Source: Gammaproteobacteria bacterium
GTDB taxonomy: Bacteria; Pseudomonadota; Gammaproteobacteria; JAJPIJ01
NCBI GenBank assembly: GCA_022072255.1
Contig: JAJVHZ010000009.1
Span: 1 to 61,373 of the forward strand
Direction of reading: 5' to 3'
DNA length: 61,373 nucleotides
Below, piece by piece: positions 42,129-50,701 of the stretch. A model generated the notes under the pieces. That model was not told the origin of the DNA. It did not search any database and worked only from the letters and a program-made list of their open reading frames with translations. Numbering within the stretch: position 1 is the stretch's first letter; the number at the start of each line of letters is the position of its first letter. Made by a program: the position numbers and the translations under genes.

Positions 42129-43244
42129 ATGATGGAAACAGAGATTGAACCCGAACATCACTCCGAGACGCCGCTTCGCAAGATCGTGCATGTGGATATG
42201 GATGCCTTCTACGCCTCCGTCGAGCAGCGCGACGACGCGAGCTTGCGCGGCAAGCCGGTCGTGGTCGCCTGGCGTGGAAATCGGTCCGTCGTATGCGCCG
42301 CCTCCTATGAAGCGCGACGCTTCGGTGTTCGCTCCGCCATGCCCGCGATGCGAGCCGAGCGCCTCTGCCCCGATGCCATCTTTATCCCTCCCGACTTCAC
42401 GCGGTACAAAGCCGTTTCGCGCGCCGTGCGAGAGATATTTTCGCGGCACACAGGCCTGGTCGAGCCGCTTTCACTCGATGAAGCCTATCTCGATGTAACC
42501 GAGAACAAATTGGGTCTGCCCACCGCCACGCGCGTCGCGCAAATGATACGGCGACAGATTCGAGAAGAGTTGAACCTGACGGCCTCCGCCGGCGTCGCGC
42601 CGAACAAGTTCCTCGCAAAGATCGCTTCGGACTGGCGCAAACCGGACGGACTGTTTGTGATTCAGCCGGGCGAGGTGAGCGCCTTCCTCCTGCCGCTCCC
42701 CGTAGGCCGCATTCCCGGCGTAGGGAAAGCGACGGAAGCCCGATTGAAAGGATTAGGCATTGCGACAGTCGGAGACCTGCGCGATCTCGGTATCGAGGCG
42801 CTTGAAACCAAGTTCGGCCGCTATGGCCGTCGTCTCTATGAACTGGCGAACGGGATTGACCACAGTCCCGTCGTATCCGACCGGCCGAGGAAGTCGCTCT
42901 CCGCCGAAGACACCCTCGAACGCGACCTGCCGCTTTCCGAGACCGAAGGGTTGATTCGACGTTTGGCAGAGAAGGTTTGGGCGGCGTCGAGGAAAGACGC
43001 ACGCGTAGCGCGAACCGTCGTGCTGAAATTGAAGACGAGCGATTTCCAGATCTTGACGCGCAGCCTTACGCCCTCGATCCCTCCCGGCGACTGCGAGGAG
43101 CTCACGGCGATCGCGCTGTTCTTGCGAAGCCGCGTCGCAGCCGCCCCTGATCAGCGATTCCGCCTGGTGGGTGTGGGCTTGAGGAACTTCGCCGGCGCCG
43201 AGTCTCTACAGCCATCGCTTTTTGAAGAGTTTTCGAACGGATGA
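42129..43244 (+). CDS. dinB: Y-family DNA polymerase IV (371 aa)
   Basis: The start MMETEIEPEHH at 42129 is favoured by GGGAG eight bases upstream; a longer frame begins at 42111. The catalytic sites are VHVDMDAFYASVEQRD (first Asp) and SLDEAYLDVT (Asp-Glu). The little-finger domain has the usual sequence LSAEDTLERDLPL. The C-terminus QPSLFEEF is a beta-clamp-binding motif, so it can use the clamp encoded at 4631-5728. It performs error-prone translesion synthesis. Its position next to the AadA-like gene may be chance or a shared operon. Confidence 0.95.
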   Translation: MMETEIEPEHHSETPLRKIVHVDMDAFYASVEQRDDASLRGKPVVVAWRGNRSVVCAASYEARRFGVRSAMPAMRAERLCPDAIFIPPDFTRYKAVSRAVREIFSRHTGLVEPLSLDEAYLDVTENKLGLPTATRVAQMIRRQIREELNLTASAGVAPNKFLAKIASDWRKPDGLFVIQPGEVSAFLLPLPVGRIPGVGKATEARLKGLGIATVGDLRDLGIEALETKFGRYGRRLYELANGIDHSPVVSDRPRKSLSAEDTLERDLPLSETEGLIRRLAEKVWAASRKDARVARTVVLKLKTSDFQILTRSLTPSIPPGDCEELTAIALFLRSRVAAAPDQRFRLVGVGLRNFAGAESLQPSLFEEFSNG

Positions 43245-43288
43245 ATTAGCAGCTTGACTAATTTTTTAGTAACCCATAAATTCGGAAT

Positions 43289-43933
43289 ATGACTGAGCAT
43301 CCGTCCCATCTGCTGGATCATATTCTCGGCGCGAAGAGCAAGGTAGCGGCGCTGCGGGTTCTCTTTAATTCCAAGGTGGGTTTCTCGGGGAGCACAGTGG
43401 CCAAACGCGCGGGGATGGGACTGCTCGCCATTCAGAACGCGCTTGCCGATCTGGAGCGGCTCGGAGTCGTCGAGGTGGAGCGCGGATCGGTCGAGCACCG
43501 GTATCGTTTGAATTTCAAGCATCATCTCATTCAGCACGGGCTGCGCGCGCTGTTTGAAGCGGAGCGCGATATGGTGAAGGCGATTGCCCGCGAACTGCGC
43601 CCGCTGCTCGATGGAGTAGTTGTGACCGCCGGACTGTTCGGCTCATTCGCCCGCGGGGATGCGAGCGCCGGATCGGACATCGACCTGCTTGTAATAGTCG
43701 AGACGGCGAAGCAGCGCGAGCGCGTCAGCGCATTGCTCTCCGACAAACTACCCCAATTCGCCGAGCGGTATGGGTTGCCTCTCCAGCCCGTGATTTTTGA
43801 GCGCCGTCGCTTAACGAGGGCCAATGGTGGAATGCAGGACCTGATCGAGAACGCCGAACAAGATTGGACTCCCGTCGCCGGCGAGGATTTCAAACAGATT
43901 CGCAAAATGCTCACCCAACCCAAGTCAACTTGA
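43289..43933 (+). CDS. winged-helix plus MNT-type nucleotidyltransferase (214 aa)
   Basis: The N-terminal half is a winged HTH (ALRVLFNSKVGFSGSTVAKRAGMGLLAIQNALADLERLGVVEVERG). The C-terminal half is a minimal nucleotidyltransferase (GLFGSFARGDASAGSDIDLLVIVE). MNT proteins usually pair with a HEPN protein, the MNT being the antitoxin that AMPylates the HEPN RNase. The expected HEPN gene directly follows, but only as a frameshifted remnant at 43952-44110, so the pair seems inactive. Confidence 0.8.
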   Translation: MTEHPSHLLDHILGAKSKVAALRVLFNSKVGFSGSTVAKRAGMGLLAIQNALADLERLGVVEVERGSVEHRYRLNFKHHLIQHGLRALFEAERDMVKAIARELRPLLDGVVVTAGLFGSFARGDASAGSDIDLLVIVETAKQRERVSALLSDKLPQFAERYGLPLQPVIFERRRLTRANGGMQDLIENAEQDWTPVAGEDFKQIRKMLTQPKST

Positions 43934-43951
43934 GCGCATGAGCGCAGCGTC

Positions 43952-44110
43952 GTGCGCGCTGGCCCCGTCGCCCGTCACAGGGTCAAGGACTATTGGCAGG
44001 TGGCCACTCATTTGATGGAGAACGCGCGCACCGCTCGTCGCGCTCGGCGACGAGGAGTATGGAAACGCCATCGGCATCTGCTGCGATCCACGCCGTCATC
44101 TTTGAGCGTT
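43952..44110 (+). pseudogene. decayed HEPN-type partner of the MNT gene
   Basis: Reading the plus strand in three frames recovers HRVKDYWQVATHLMENARTA, then ALGDEEYGNAIGIC, then AIHAVIFERCRH. That is the alpha-helical start of a HEPN protein of the kind that follows MNT genes. Two frameshifts (near 44040 and 44087) break it, and the rest is lost before the AbiEii gene that lies tail to tail with it. It is a remnant of a HEPN-MNT toxin-antitoxin pair. The call rests on a short match, so moderate confidence. Confidence 0.5.
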
Positions 44111-44134
44111 GTCGGCATCCATTTTCTGCAAGCG

Positions 44135-45025
44135 CTATCTGCGATCAATCAAGCTGGGCAAGTCAGGGAAAAAAGCTTGCAGGAGTCGCTTCAACTCGGC
44201 CAGCACATCGTCACAGGCCGGCAGTTCGGGCACGAATGGTCTCAGGTTGCCCTCCCAGTTCCGGCGCGCTTCCGCCTCCAGCTCGGCGGTGAAGAAATCG
44301 TCGAGAGAGCCGTAAGACACGCCGCGATGAGCGCTCTTGCGTTTGAGCAGATCGCCCAATTCGACGCCCTCAATCAACGGTCCGAAGTCGCGCAGGATTC
44401 GCCAGAGGTCATAGTAGTCGCGCGCCCGCGGGCGGTTCCATCCGCGCGCCAGCAGCTTCTGTTGTGTCTGAAGCAGCGCGCGCATTTTCTCGGCGACGAT
44501 CTCGGTGAGCGGGTAGCAGCGCAAACTCACCGCCATCGCTTCTTCATAACCGTGAATGAGATTGCGCCGCGCCGCTTCGAGCAGGACCGGCTCGTCGTGC
44601 GTGATCTCAACCTTGATCCGGCATAGCGGACTTGGATGCCATGGGAACTTCACCCTCGCGATGAAGGCGTCCTGGCCGCCAGGATGTGGGGCGCGCTCCG
44701 TATAGCGTTCCGTTTCAATCCGAAAGGGACCGTGAGTGGAGAGTAGCCGCGTTGCCTCCTGTACGGCCGCGCGGATCGCCGCTTCCATCGCTTGCTCGCG
44801 CGGAGCATTCACCGCCGAGAAATCCAGGTCTTCGGAGAAACGGTAGTCGCCGAAGTAGAGTTTTTTGAGCGCCGTTCCGCCTTTGAAGACCAAGGTCTCG
44901 CTCAACTCGGGGTTTGCGGCGATCCCGGCGAGCAGGTAACTGAGCGCGTAGTCCTTCTCGACGACCATCTGTGAAACCTGCATCTGGAGGGCCGCCTTGC
45001 GCAGTCTCGATCGCAGCGGCTTCAT
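44135..45025 (-). CDS. AbiEii/AbiGii-family nucleotidyltransferase toxin (296 aa)
   Basis: The core ETLVFKGGTALKKLYFGDYRFSEDLDFS (residues about 43-70) is the AbiEii nucleotidyltransferase motif (GGT...DLDF). The helical part EIVAEKMRALLQTQQKLLARGWNRPRARDYYDLW follows, typical of the family. AbiEii transfers nucleotides to cellular targets such as tRNA acceptor stems and stops growth in infected cells. It overlaps the antitoxin gene upstream by four bases, so the two are translationally coupled. All expected core residues are present. Confidence 0.9.
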   Translation of the reverse strand: MKPLRSRLRKAALQMQVSQMVVEKDYALSYLLAGIAANPELSETLVFKGGTALKKLYFGDYRFSEDLDFSAVNAPREQAMEAAIRAAVQEATRLLSTHGPFRIETERYTERAPHPGGQDAFIARVKFPWHPSPLCRIKVEITHDEPVLLEAARRNLIHGYEEAMAVSLRCYPLTEIVAEKMRALLQTQQKLLARGWNRPRARDYYDLWRILRDFGPLIEGVELGDLLKRKSAHRGVSYGSLDDFFTAELEAEARRNWEGNLRPFVPELPACDDVLAELKRLLQAFFPDLPSLIDRR

Positions 45026-45915
45026 CGCCTGCCTCCCGCGCCGAGGTTCTCCTGCACCATCCAGCGCTCATCGTACTTCCCCTCACGCGGGCGCGTCGGA
45101 TCGAGCACTCTCACCCCGTCCATCGGAAGCTCGGCGAGCGGCGCCGTCACACGGCGAGGCGCGCCTGTCCGGTCGAGCGCCCACCCCAAACGCTTGGCGA
45201 CCGACGCCTTGCCGTAACGCAGCGCGTATCGCACGAACTTCTCGAGGTCGAGATCGCCGGCATGCTCTTCGAGAATGCCCAGCGCCTCAGCGAGGCCCCC
45301 GAAAAGGCGCGGCGCGGCGAAGCCGTCGAGCAAGCTACGCTCCTTGTCATAGATCGGGACACGGAAATGCTCATCCACCCAAACCTCTTCAATCCCGAAG
45401 AAGCGATCCGAGGCCACCGTGTAATACTCATACTCCACTCCGTTGGTCTCCCAGATATGCCTTCCGGCTTCTCTCCCGGCCGGGCGCTGCTCCGTTTGTC
45501 GAGCCTGGGAATGGGCGCGCATGCTCGGAGTGACGACCTTCTTCGGCGTGCTCGCCGTCACCCGGCGCGGAACCTGCTCGGTCAACCCGTGATGATGGAG
45601 CGCCGACCAGTGGCTGATGGCCGAAGGAGAGACCAGATTCGTGGCGACCGCGAAGGGATGGACCTCGACCTCGCCGGGTAGCCTCCCCATCCCGGCGTAG
45701 AGTCCCCGGCGCAACCGCAGCAGCCAACCGCCCGTCGCCAGCTTCGAGAGCAACTGCGGGAGATAGGTCTCGGGGATAGCGAGATCGGCGGCGGCGGCCT
45801 TCGCGTCCTCGGTCGAGAAGATGAAAGATCCCCGTTCAGCCAGCTCGCGTAGGAGCTTGACGCCGAGAGTCTCGCCATATCCTTCTGCCTGGGCTATTTG
45901 AGAGTGGTTCGTCAT
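45022..45915 (-). CDS. AbiEi-family antitoxin with wHTH (297 aa)
   Basis: The N-terminal winged HTH (STEDAKAAAADLAIPETYLPQLLSKLATGGWLLRLRRGLYAG) is followed by the AbiEi antitoxin region (HPFAVATNLVSPSAISHWSALHHHGLTEQVPRRVTAST). The C-terminal part (YDKERSLLDGFAAPRLFGGLAEALGIL) is also typical. The protein represses its operon through inverted repeats. The AT-rich spacer upstream (45916-46002) has a TATTATG-like -10 on the minus strand. Together with the AbiEii toxin this forms a complete type IV-style abortive-infection pair. Confidence 0.9.
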   Translation of the reverse strand: MTNHSQIAQAEGYGETLGVKLLRELAERGSFIFSTEDAKAAAADLAIPETYLPQLLSKLATGGWLLRLRRGLYAGMGRLPGEVEVHPFAVATNLVSPSAISHWSALHHHGLTEQVPRRVTASTPKKVVTPSMRAHSQARQTEQRPAGREAGRHIWETNGVEYEYYTVASDRFFGIEEVWVDEHFRVPIYDKERSLLDGFAAPRLFGGLAEALGILEEHAGDLDLEKFVRYALRYGKASVAKRLGWALDRTGAPRRVTAPLAELPMDGVRVLDPTRPREGKYDERWMVQENLGAGGRR

Positions 45916-46002
45916 CGCTTCAATAGCCTACTACAAAAATACATAATAAACAAATTATCGCAGTAAGTTTTTCTTTTCAGTCAAGGTACAGATCGGCAAC
46001 TC

Positions 46003-46894
46003 TCAAAGCTGATTTCGGCCCGCAACGGCGACCAGTGTTTGATAAATCAGTTCGGTCCCCTGCCGGAGCGATTCGACGCTTAAGGGGTGACCTCCGCGCC
46101 GGCGAACTGCAACCGCGCCTGCTTCTCAAGCGCCCGATACAGGTCTGTGTCCTCCGTGGACGGCGGCGCGGCCGATGGCCTGGCTGAAGGGTTGGCCAGC
46201 CGGACCTCCACTAGCGGATCGTTGATCGCGCGCTGCAACTCGCGAACGATCTCCGTCGGATCGGTCCCTGGGATGAGCCGGACGTTGATCGTCGCTTCGG
46301 CTGAGCCTAGAATGACATTGCCGCGGAACCCGGCGTTCATCAGGACCGGCGCGATCGTATTCCGCATGATCGCGTGCAGCAGCGGGTCCTTGCTGATCTC
46401 CCGATCCGCCTGGCGGACGAGCGCCGGATCATCGCCGGTCAGGTTGCGGAAGTATGTGGACATGGGCGGGTCGCTCGTCTTCGCCAGCGTGAGGAAAAAT
46501 CGGCGGGTGCTCGGAATGAGCTTGACCTCGGTTTCGTAGTCCGCCAGCTTCGCCAATGCGCGCGACAGGGTGAAGATCGCGTTGTCGGGTCTCGGCATTG
46601 AGGAGTGAGTGGACGTGCCCCGCGCCGTCACGAGGACGGCCACCGACGATTTGTCGGCCGTCGAAATGCTGACCGTTTGGACACGGCCATCCTGCCCCTT
46701 GATGATCCATCCGCCCTCGTTCAGCGCGAACTCGCAGTCGATCTTCGGCCAGTGATTCTGGGCGAGCCACGAAGTGTTGTAGCGAAGGCCGCCCTCTTCG
46801 TCGGCCTCGGCGAGGAAGATCACGTCGCGGGAGAGCGGAACCTTCTTCTCCGCCAGCGTCATGACGGCTTGCGCAAAGACCGCCATTCCGCCAT
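46003..46894 (-). pseudogene. broken M20-family metallopeptidase, both ends missing or deleted
   Basis: The minus strand encodes GGMAVFAQAVMTLAEKKVPLSRDVIFLAEADEEGG...FALNEGGW..., a clear M20 peptidase core without the N-terminal signal and first metal ligands. It runs to GAEVTP and a stop at 46080. Directly beyond the stop, 46003-46079 encodes SVESLRQGTELIYQTLVAVAG, the normal end of such enzymes, in another frame. An internal stretch of about 40 codons is thus deleted at 46080. The fragment is probably chromosomal DNA captured by the replicon. Its right border abuts the pRiA4b-type gene. Confidence 0.8.
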
Positions 46895-46903
46895 CAAAAA
46901 TGG

Positions 46904-48295
46904 TCAATCGCGTGGCCGCGAATATTGACCGAGATATGCTAACCGGCTCAACTGCCAGTTGACGCCGTTGAGATCGCAGCGCTCCGGGTCGAAGGAGCCT
47001 CCTGCCCACTCGAGCAACTCTTCGCGCTCTGGATGAGACGGGTCGCTGATCGCGGCGAGAAAATTCGCGTAGCCCCATACGCCGCCGCAATCTTCCGGCG
47101 GGCAGGCCCGCTCACCGGCGACGCATCGCGGATAGGTCTCGTCCTGGCGGAGCGGATGAATCCCCTCCACGCTGATCTCGTGCCGCCAGCTATCGCCGAA
47201 GTCATAGTCGTAGATGAATCGAGCGTTCTCTGCGGCTACACCCTGGCCGAGCGTCGCGCGATGCTCATCCCGAACCTCATCGAGGTATTCATCCAGCTCG
47301 AACTCCGGATCGCTGTAGTAGACCCCGTCAATGATGAATTGATGCAGGTGGGAGTTGGTCCAACCCATGCTCAACTGGATGACCCAGTGCAGATCGCCGA
47401 GCGTCGCGCTGTCGACGACTAGCGCCCGCCGCCAGATGGGAGGATCGGTTTCAGCGAGGGTGATCTTCAGCTCGTAAACTTTGCGCGCTTTCCTCCCTTT
47501 CGTCCGCCGCCGGTCGGCGGCCGCTTCTACCGCTTCAAACTGAGAAAGGACGCGGTTCCAGATGGGCGTGATCGGCTCCGGCGGCACGGGGCGCCGGTAG
47601 TAGCCGGCGGCGAGCAGATACTTGGCCATCTCCCAAACGGCCGAGCCATGCGCGCGGCGTCGCCACAAATGCTCCCGCGCCGCCTGCTCGACCTCCTCGG
47701 TGCGGCGCCGCAGAACGGCCACATCCCGCTTCGCCTTTGCATCGAGGCTGACCCGGTAGCGCCTCGTCTCGGCGTTGATGGCCTCGATGATCAACGCATC
47801 GCCGTCCGCGGCGCGGCTGGCGCGAAGCCACTTCCAGAAATCCCCTGAGCCGGTCGTTCCCCAAACGCCTTTGCCGAAAAAGTCCAGGGGCAACGAAGTG
47901 CGCGCGCCGTCGGGCAGTTTGAGATCCACCGGTTCGCAGTCGCCGAGTTTTTGGCCGGCAAAGAAACTGGGCCAGAGCAGTTCGCGCGCTTCATCATCAA
48001 AGACGATCCGCTTCTGCTTGAGGCCGGACGCGACGAGCGGGACGCGCACGCGGGAGCCTTTGAGCAGGCGTGGATACCACCAGTATCTTCCGTCGCTGGT
48101 GTTGGCGATCAGATAGCATTGCCCGATGGCGCTGCGGATCGTGCCTTCTGGAGACCGCGTCTCGATGCGGCGCAGATGATAGACCCGCCGCATGATTTCT
48201 GCGAACGGGATCGGCTCCGCAGCCTCGCGCACAACCTGGAGGGTGAGCGCCGCGTAACTCGTTTTCTGTTCTTTTCCTGACATTTTCGGCGCCAT
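46904..48295 (-). CDS. plasmid pRiA4b ORF-3-family protein with N-terminal HTH-like domain (463 aa)
   Basis: Residues about 1-75 (SYAALTLQVVREAAEPIPFAEIMRRV, then TIRSAIGQCY) look like a HARE-HTH-type winged helix. The C-terminal 190 residues match pRiA4b ORF-3: YELKITLAETDPPIWRRALVVDSATLGDLHWVIQLSMGWTNSHLHQF, then FIYDYDFGDSWRHEISVEGI, then CPPEDCGGVWGY. The function of this widespread domain is unknown; fusions with HTH domains suggest DNA binding. The start may be MAPKM or MSGKEQK four residues later. It ends beside the M20 pseudogene. Confidence 0.8.
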   Translation of the reverse strand: MAPKMSGKEQKTSYAALTLQVVREAAEPIPFAEIMRRVYHLRRIETRSPEGTIRSAIGQCYLIANTSDGRYWWYPRLLKGSRVRVPLVASGLKQKRIVFDDEARELLWPSFFAGQKLGDCEPVDLKLPDGARTSLPLDFFGKGVWGTTGSGDFWKWLRASRAADGDALIIEAINAETRRYRVSLDAKAKRDVAVLRRRTEEVEQAAREHLWRRRAHGSAVWEMAKYLLAAGYYRRPVPPEPITPIWNRVLSQFEAVEAAADRRRTKGRKARKVYELKITLAETDPPIWRRALVVDSATLGDLHWVIQLSMGWTNSHLHQFIIDGVYYSDPEFELDEYLDEVRDEHRATLGQGVAAENARFIYDYDFGDSWRHEISVEGIHPLRQDETYPRCVAGERACPPEDCGGVWGYANFLAAISDPSHPEREELLEWAGGSFDPERCDLNGVNWQLSRLAYLGQYSRPRD

Positions 48296-48643
48296 TTTGA
48301 CATTGATACGCCGCGTCGGCTACGCTTGGAAGCTCAAGTTTGGAATCACGGAACCCAAAGACTTCAAGAAGAACGATGTTCGGAACAATTTCACAAATCA
48401 CGAAACCGTGGCGTCTGGCAGGCAAGCCGGCGCATCGGTGGTCGTGTGTTGACTCCGAACTCGGCGCCTGCCTGATTGGCCGACGAGAATTTTCAACTCG
48501 GCGTCGTTAATCGAGCGGGGGGCGGTCTCTCGCTCCCTGAATCTCCAGTCCAAAACACGATCAGAGATAAGGTGAGCGTTGGCCGCGTTCAATCACTTGC
48601 GGCGATTCGCATGTTCACGCCGCTTTTCGAAGGGAGGACAAAC

Positions 48644-49411
48644 ATGTCTACGAAAGCGACTATCGCTTATGGCGATAACTTCCACTTCTATCACGAGGCG
48701 TGGGACGACGATCGCGTTTACCTGGAACTGGAAGGGACGGAATTCGAAGCCGGCCACGGGCGCGTGATGGTCTCCATCCCGATTCATGTCTGGGAGACGA
48801 TCCGTCCCCTGGGCGGCGCGCGACTCGAACTGGTCAACCACACGGACGAAGACCTGCTCGCAATGGTCGAGGCGGACGTGGACGAGCGTATCGCCCGGCA
48901 TGAAGAATTGCTGCGCGAGAATCCGGACCGCGCGGGCCTCGCCAGCCTCTGCGGCCTGTTCGTGTATGGCGGGGCGGACGATCCGCGCGAAGAACAGATC
49001 AAGAGCGGAATGGAGCATTGCCGCCGCGAGCGAGAGCGCCAGCGAACCGTCCAGACGGCGATCAAGGAGTTGCGCGAAGCTCAACACCACACAGCCAGGG
49101 TCCTGCTCACCCTCGACGAACGAAAGGTTGCGGCTGAATTATTGATCATGCTGATCGAGCGTCTGTCCGAAGAATGTTGCGCCGCGGGCTGGTCCCGCGA
49201 GATGGAGACGCGACTGTGGGAGGCGGCGACGGGAAGCGACGACAAGTTCAAGCGAGAAGGCGAACAGGCTCGTTACCTATCTGAGAAATGTCAGGGCTGG
49301 GCTGTCTGGGACGAGGCCGCCGGCAAACCCAAGCTCATCACTTTGAGTGAGTGGGAAGGCATCTACTACAAACGGCTTGCGAAACGGGTCGAGGAGGAAT
49401 CTGGCAAATGA
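48644..49411 (+). CDS. conserved hypothetical protein (255 aa)
   Basis: The start is MSTKATIAYGDNFHFYHEAW at 48644, because GGGAGGAC lies seven bases upstream. The N-terminal part is beta-rich (VYLELEGTEFEAGHGRVMVSIPIHVWETI), followed by long helices (AMVEADVDERIARHEELLREN, then RRERERQRTVQTAIKELREAQ). No enzyme motif is visible. It overlaps the next gene by four bases and forms an operon of three small genes of unknown function. Confidence 0.65.
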   Translation: MSTKATIAYGDNFHFYHEAWDDDRVYLELEGTEFEAGHGRVMVSIPIHVWETIRPLGGARLELVNHTDEDLLAMVEADVDERIARHEELLRENPDRAGLASLCGLFVYGGADDPREEQIKSGMEHCRRERERQRTVQTAIKELREAQHHTARVLLTLDERKVAAELLIMLIERLSEECCAAGWSREMETRLWEAATGSDDKFKREGEQARYLSEKCQGWAVWDEAAGKPKLITLSEWEGIYYKRLAKRVEEESGK

Positions 49412-50001
49412 AACTCAACGTACACGACCTGGTCGCCCTGCTCGAAGAACTGCCGGAGCAGAAATTGCGGCGCGGCGATGTCGGCTCCGTTTTCAAGGCG
49501 AGAGAGCAAGACGGCCGCTACGATATCCGCTTCGGCGCAAGTCACGAGCGCGGGATGGTCAGCGCGACACTCGAAGCGTCCGTGTTGCTGCGGCTAAACC
49601 AGGCCTATGACGAAAGTCTCTCCCCCTTCGCCCCGCTCGCCTCTCATAGCGACTACGAAGCGCATCGCCTGGAAGAAATTCAAGCGGCGCAAACCGAGAG
49701 CGACATTCACATTCCGCCGGAACTCTCGCTGCACGACCGGCTTCACCTGGTCTGCATACAACGGCCGACGGATTTTGCGCCGTACGGGATCAGGCTGCGC
49801 AATACGGCTGATTGTTCCTGTGGGTGCCGGCACTATGTGCTGCTCGAAGGCAAGGAGGGCGCGGATTGGGGCGTGTGCGCCAACCCGCGCAGCCCGCGCG
49901 CCGGGCTGCTGACGTTCGAGCATCAAGGATGTGAATTCTTTGAAAGCGAAGCGGGATGGGAAGAACCGGCTCGCGACGCGGAAGGAGGTTTACAGCCCTG
50001 A
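49408..50001 (+). CDS. DUF4926-like plus zinc-motif protein (197 aa)
   Basis: The N-terminus KLNVHDLVALLEELPEQKLRRGDVGSVFKAREQDGRYDIRF resembles DUF4926. The C-terminal half has CSCGCRHYVLLEGKEGADWGVCANPRSPRAGLLTFEHQGCEFFE, a cysteine pattern like DUF3027-type zinc proteins. The start at 49408 overlaps the stop of the previous gene (ATGA). Function unknown. Confidence 0.7.
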   Translation: MKLNVHDLVALLEELPEQKLRRGDVGSVFKAREQDGRYDIRFGASHERGMVSATLEASVLLRLNQAYDESLSPFAPLASHSDYEAHRLEEIQAAQTESDIHIPPELSLHDRLHLVCIQRPTDFAPYGIRLRNTADCSCGCRHYVLLEGKEGADWGVCANPRSPRAGLLTFEHQGCEFFESEAGWEEPARDAEGGLQP

Positions 50002-50075
50002 CCGACCAGCTCGGAAGCCTACTCGGAAGTGGCCGGCTTGCTGCTTCCGAGTGAAAGAAACGACGGAGAAGAACC

Positions 50076-50639
50076 ATGGAGTGGATACACATCAACAGAA
50101 AGCTCCCTGATAGCTCGGCGCCTGTACTGATCGCTACTCGTCGATACATCGCCCTGGCCTCGTGGAATGCGGAAGAGAGCCGGTTTGAAATGGAGAGCCG
50201 GGAAGATGCGGCGATGATCTCGTCCCGCGACATCACGCACTGGATGCCCGTGCCGGAACTGCCGCAGGAGCGGCATAACGATTGGGAAAGAGAACTCCTG
50301 CTCTGCGACGGCGTGAGCGTCGAGAGCCGGCTTCCCGGCGTGCCCGTCGAATACGCCGGCAAGGCCTTCGACAAAGAATATTATTTCCGGTCTCGCGGCA
50401 AACGTTGGAGCCTGGCGGTTGCTGAAACGGTGGATCAGGCTGTGGAAGCTGGCGGCGCGGATGACCCGCTTCGGGCAGCGGAGTTCTTCTGTACGGGACG
50501 TTACAGCGATGACGAATTTGCGGCCGGCTACATGCCGCTCGAACAGGCCGAAGAACTGATCCGCCGGTGCGTGCGACTTTGGAAAGCGGGCCAGGAAGAA
50601 CCTGCTCGCGCTGCGGAGAAGGAAGGTTCACATTCCTGA
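50076..50639 (+). CDS. DUF551-containing protein (187 aa)
   Basis: The N-terminus MEWIHINRKLPDSSAPVLIATRRYIALASWNAEESRFEMESREDAAMISSRDITHWMPVPELPQ is a clear DUF551 pattern (W...LP...V...HWMPLP). The C-terminal part is acidic and helical. DUF551 proteins are small accessory proteins of phages and plasmids of unknown function. It follows the DUF4926-like gene by 74 bases, with GAGAAG before the ATG. A shared promoter is likely. Confidence 0.75.
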   Translation: MEWIHINRKLPDSSAPVLIATRRYIALASWNAEESRFEMESREDAAMISSRDITHWMPVPELPQERHNDWERELLLCDGVSVESRLPGVPVEYAGKAFDKEYYFRSRGKRWSLAVAETVDQAVEAGGADDPLRAAEFFCTGRYSDDEFAAGYMPLEQAEELIRRCVRLWKAGQEEPARAAEKEGSHS

Positions 50640-50701
50640 CCAGCCCCGTAAACGGCGCGGGAATTTACCGCACAGCGCTTTGACGATCTCCCCTTTGACG
50701 A

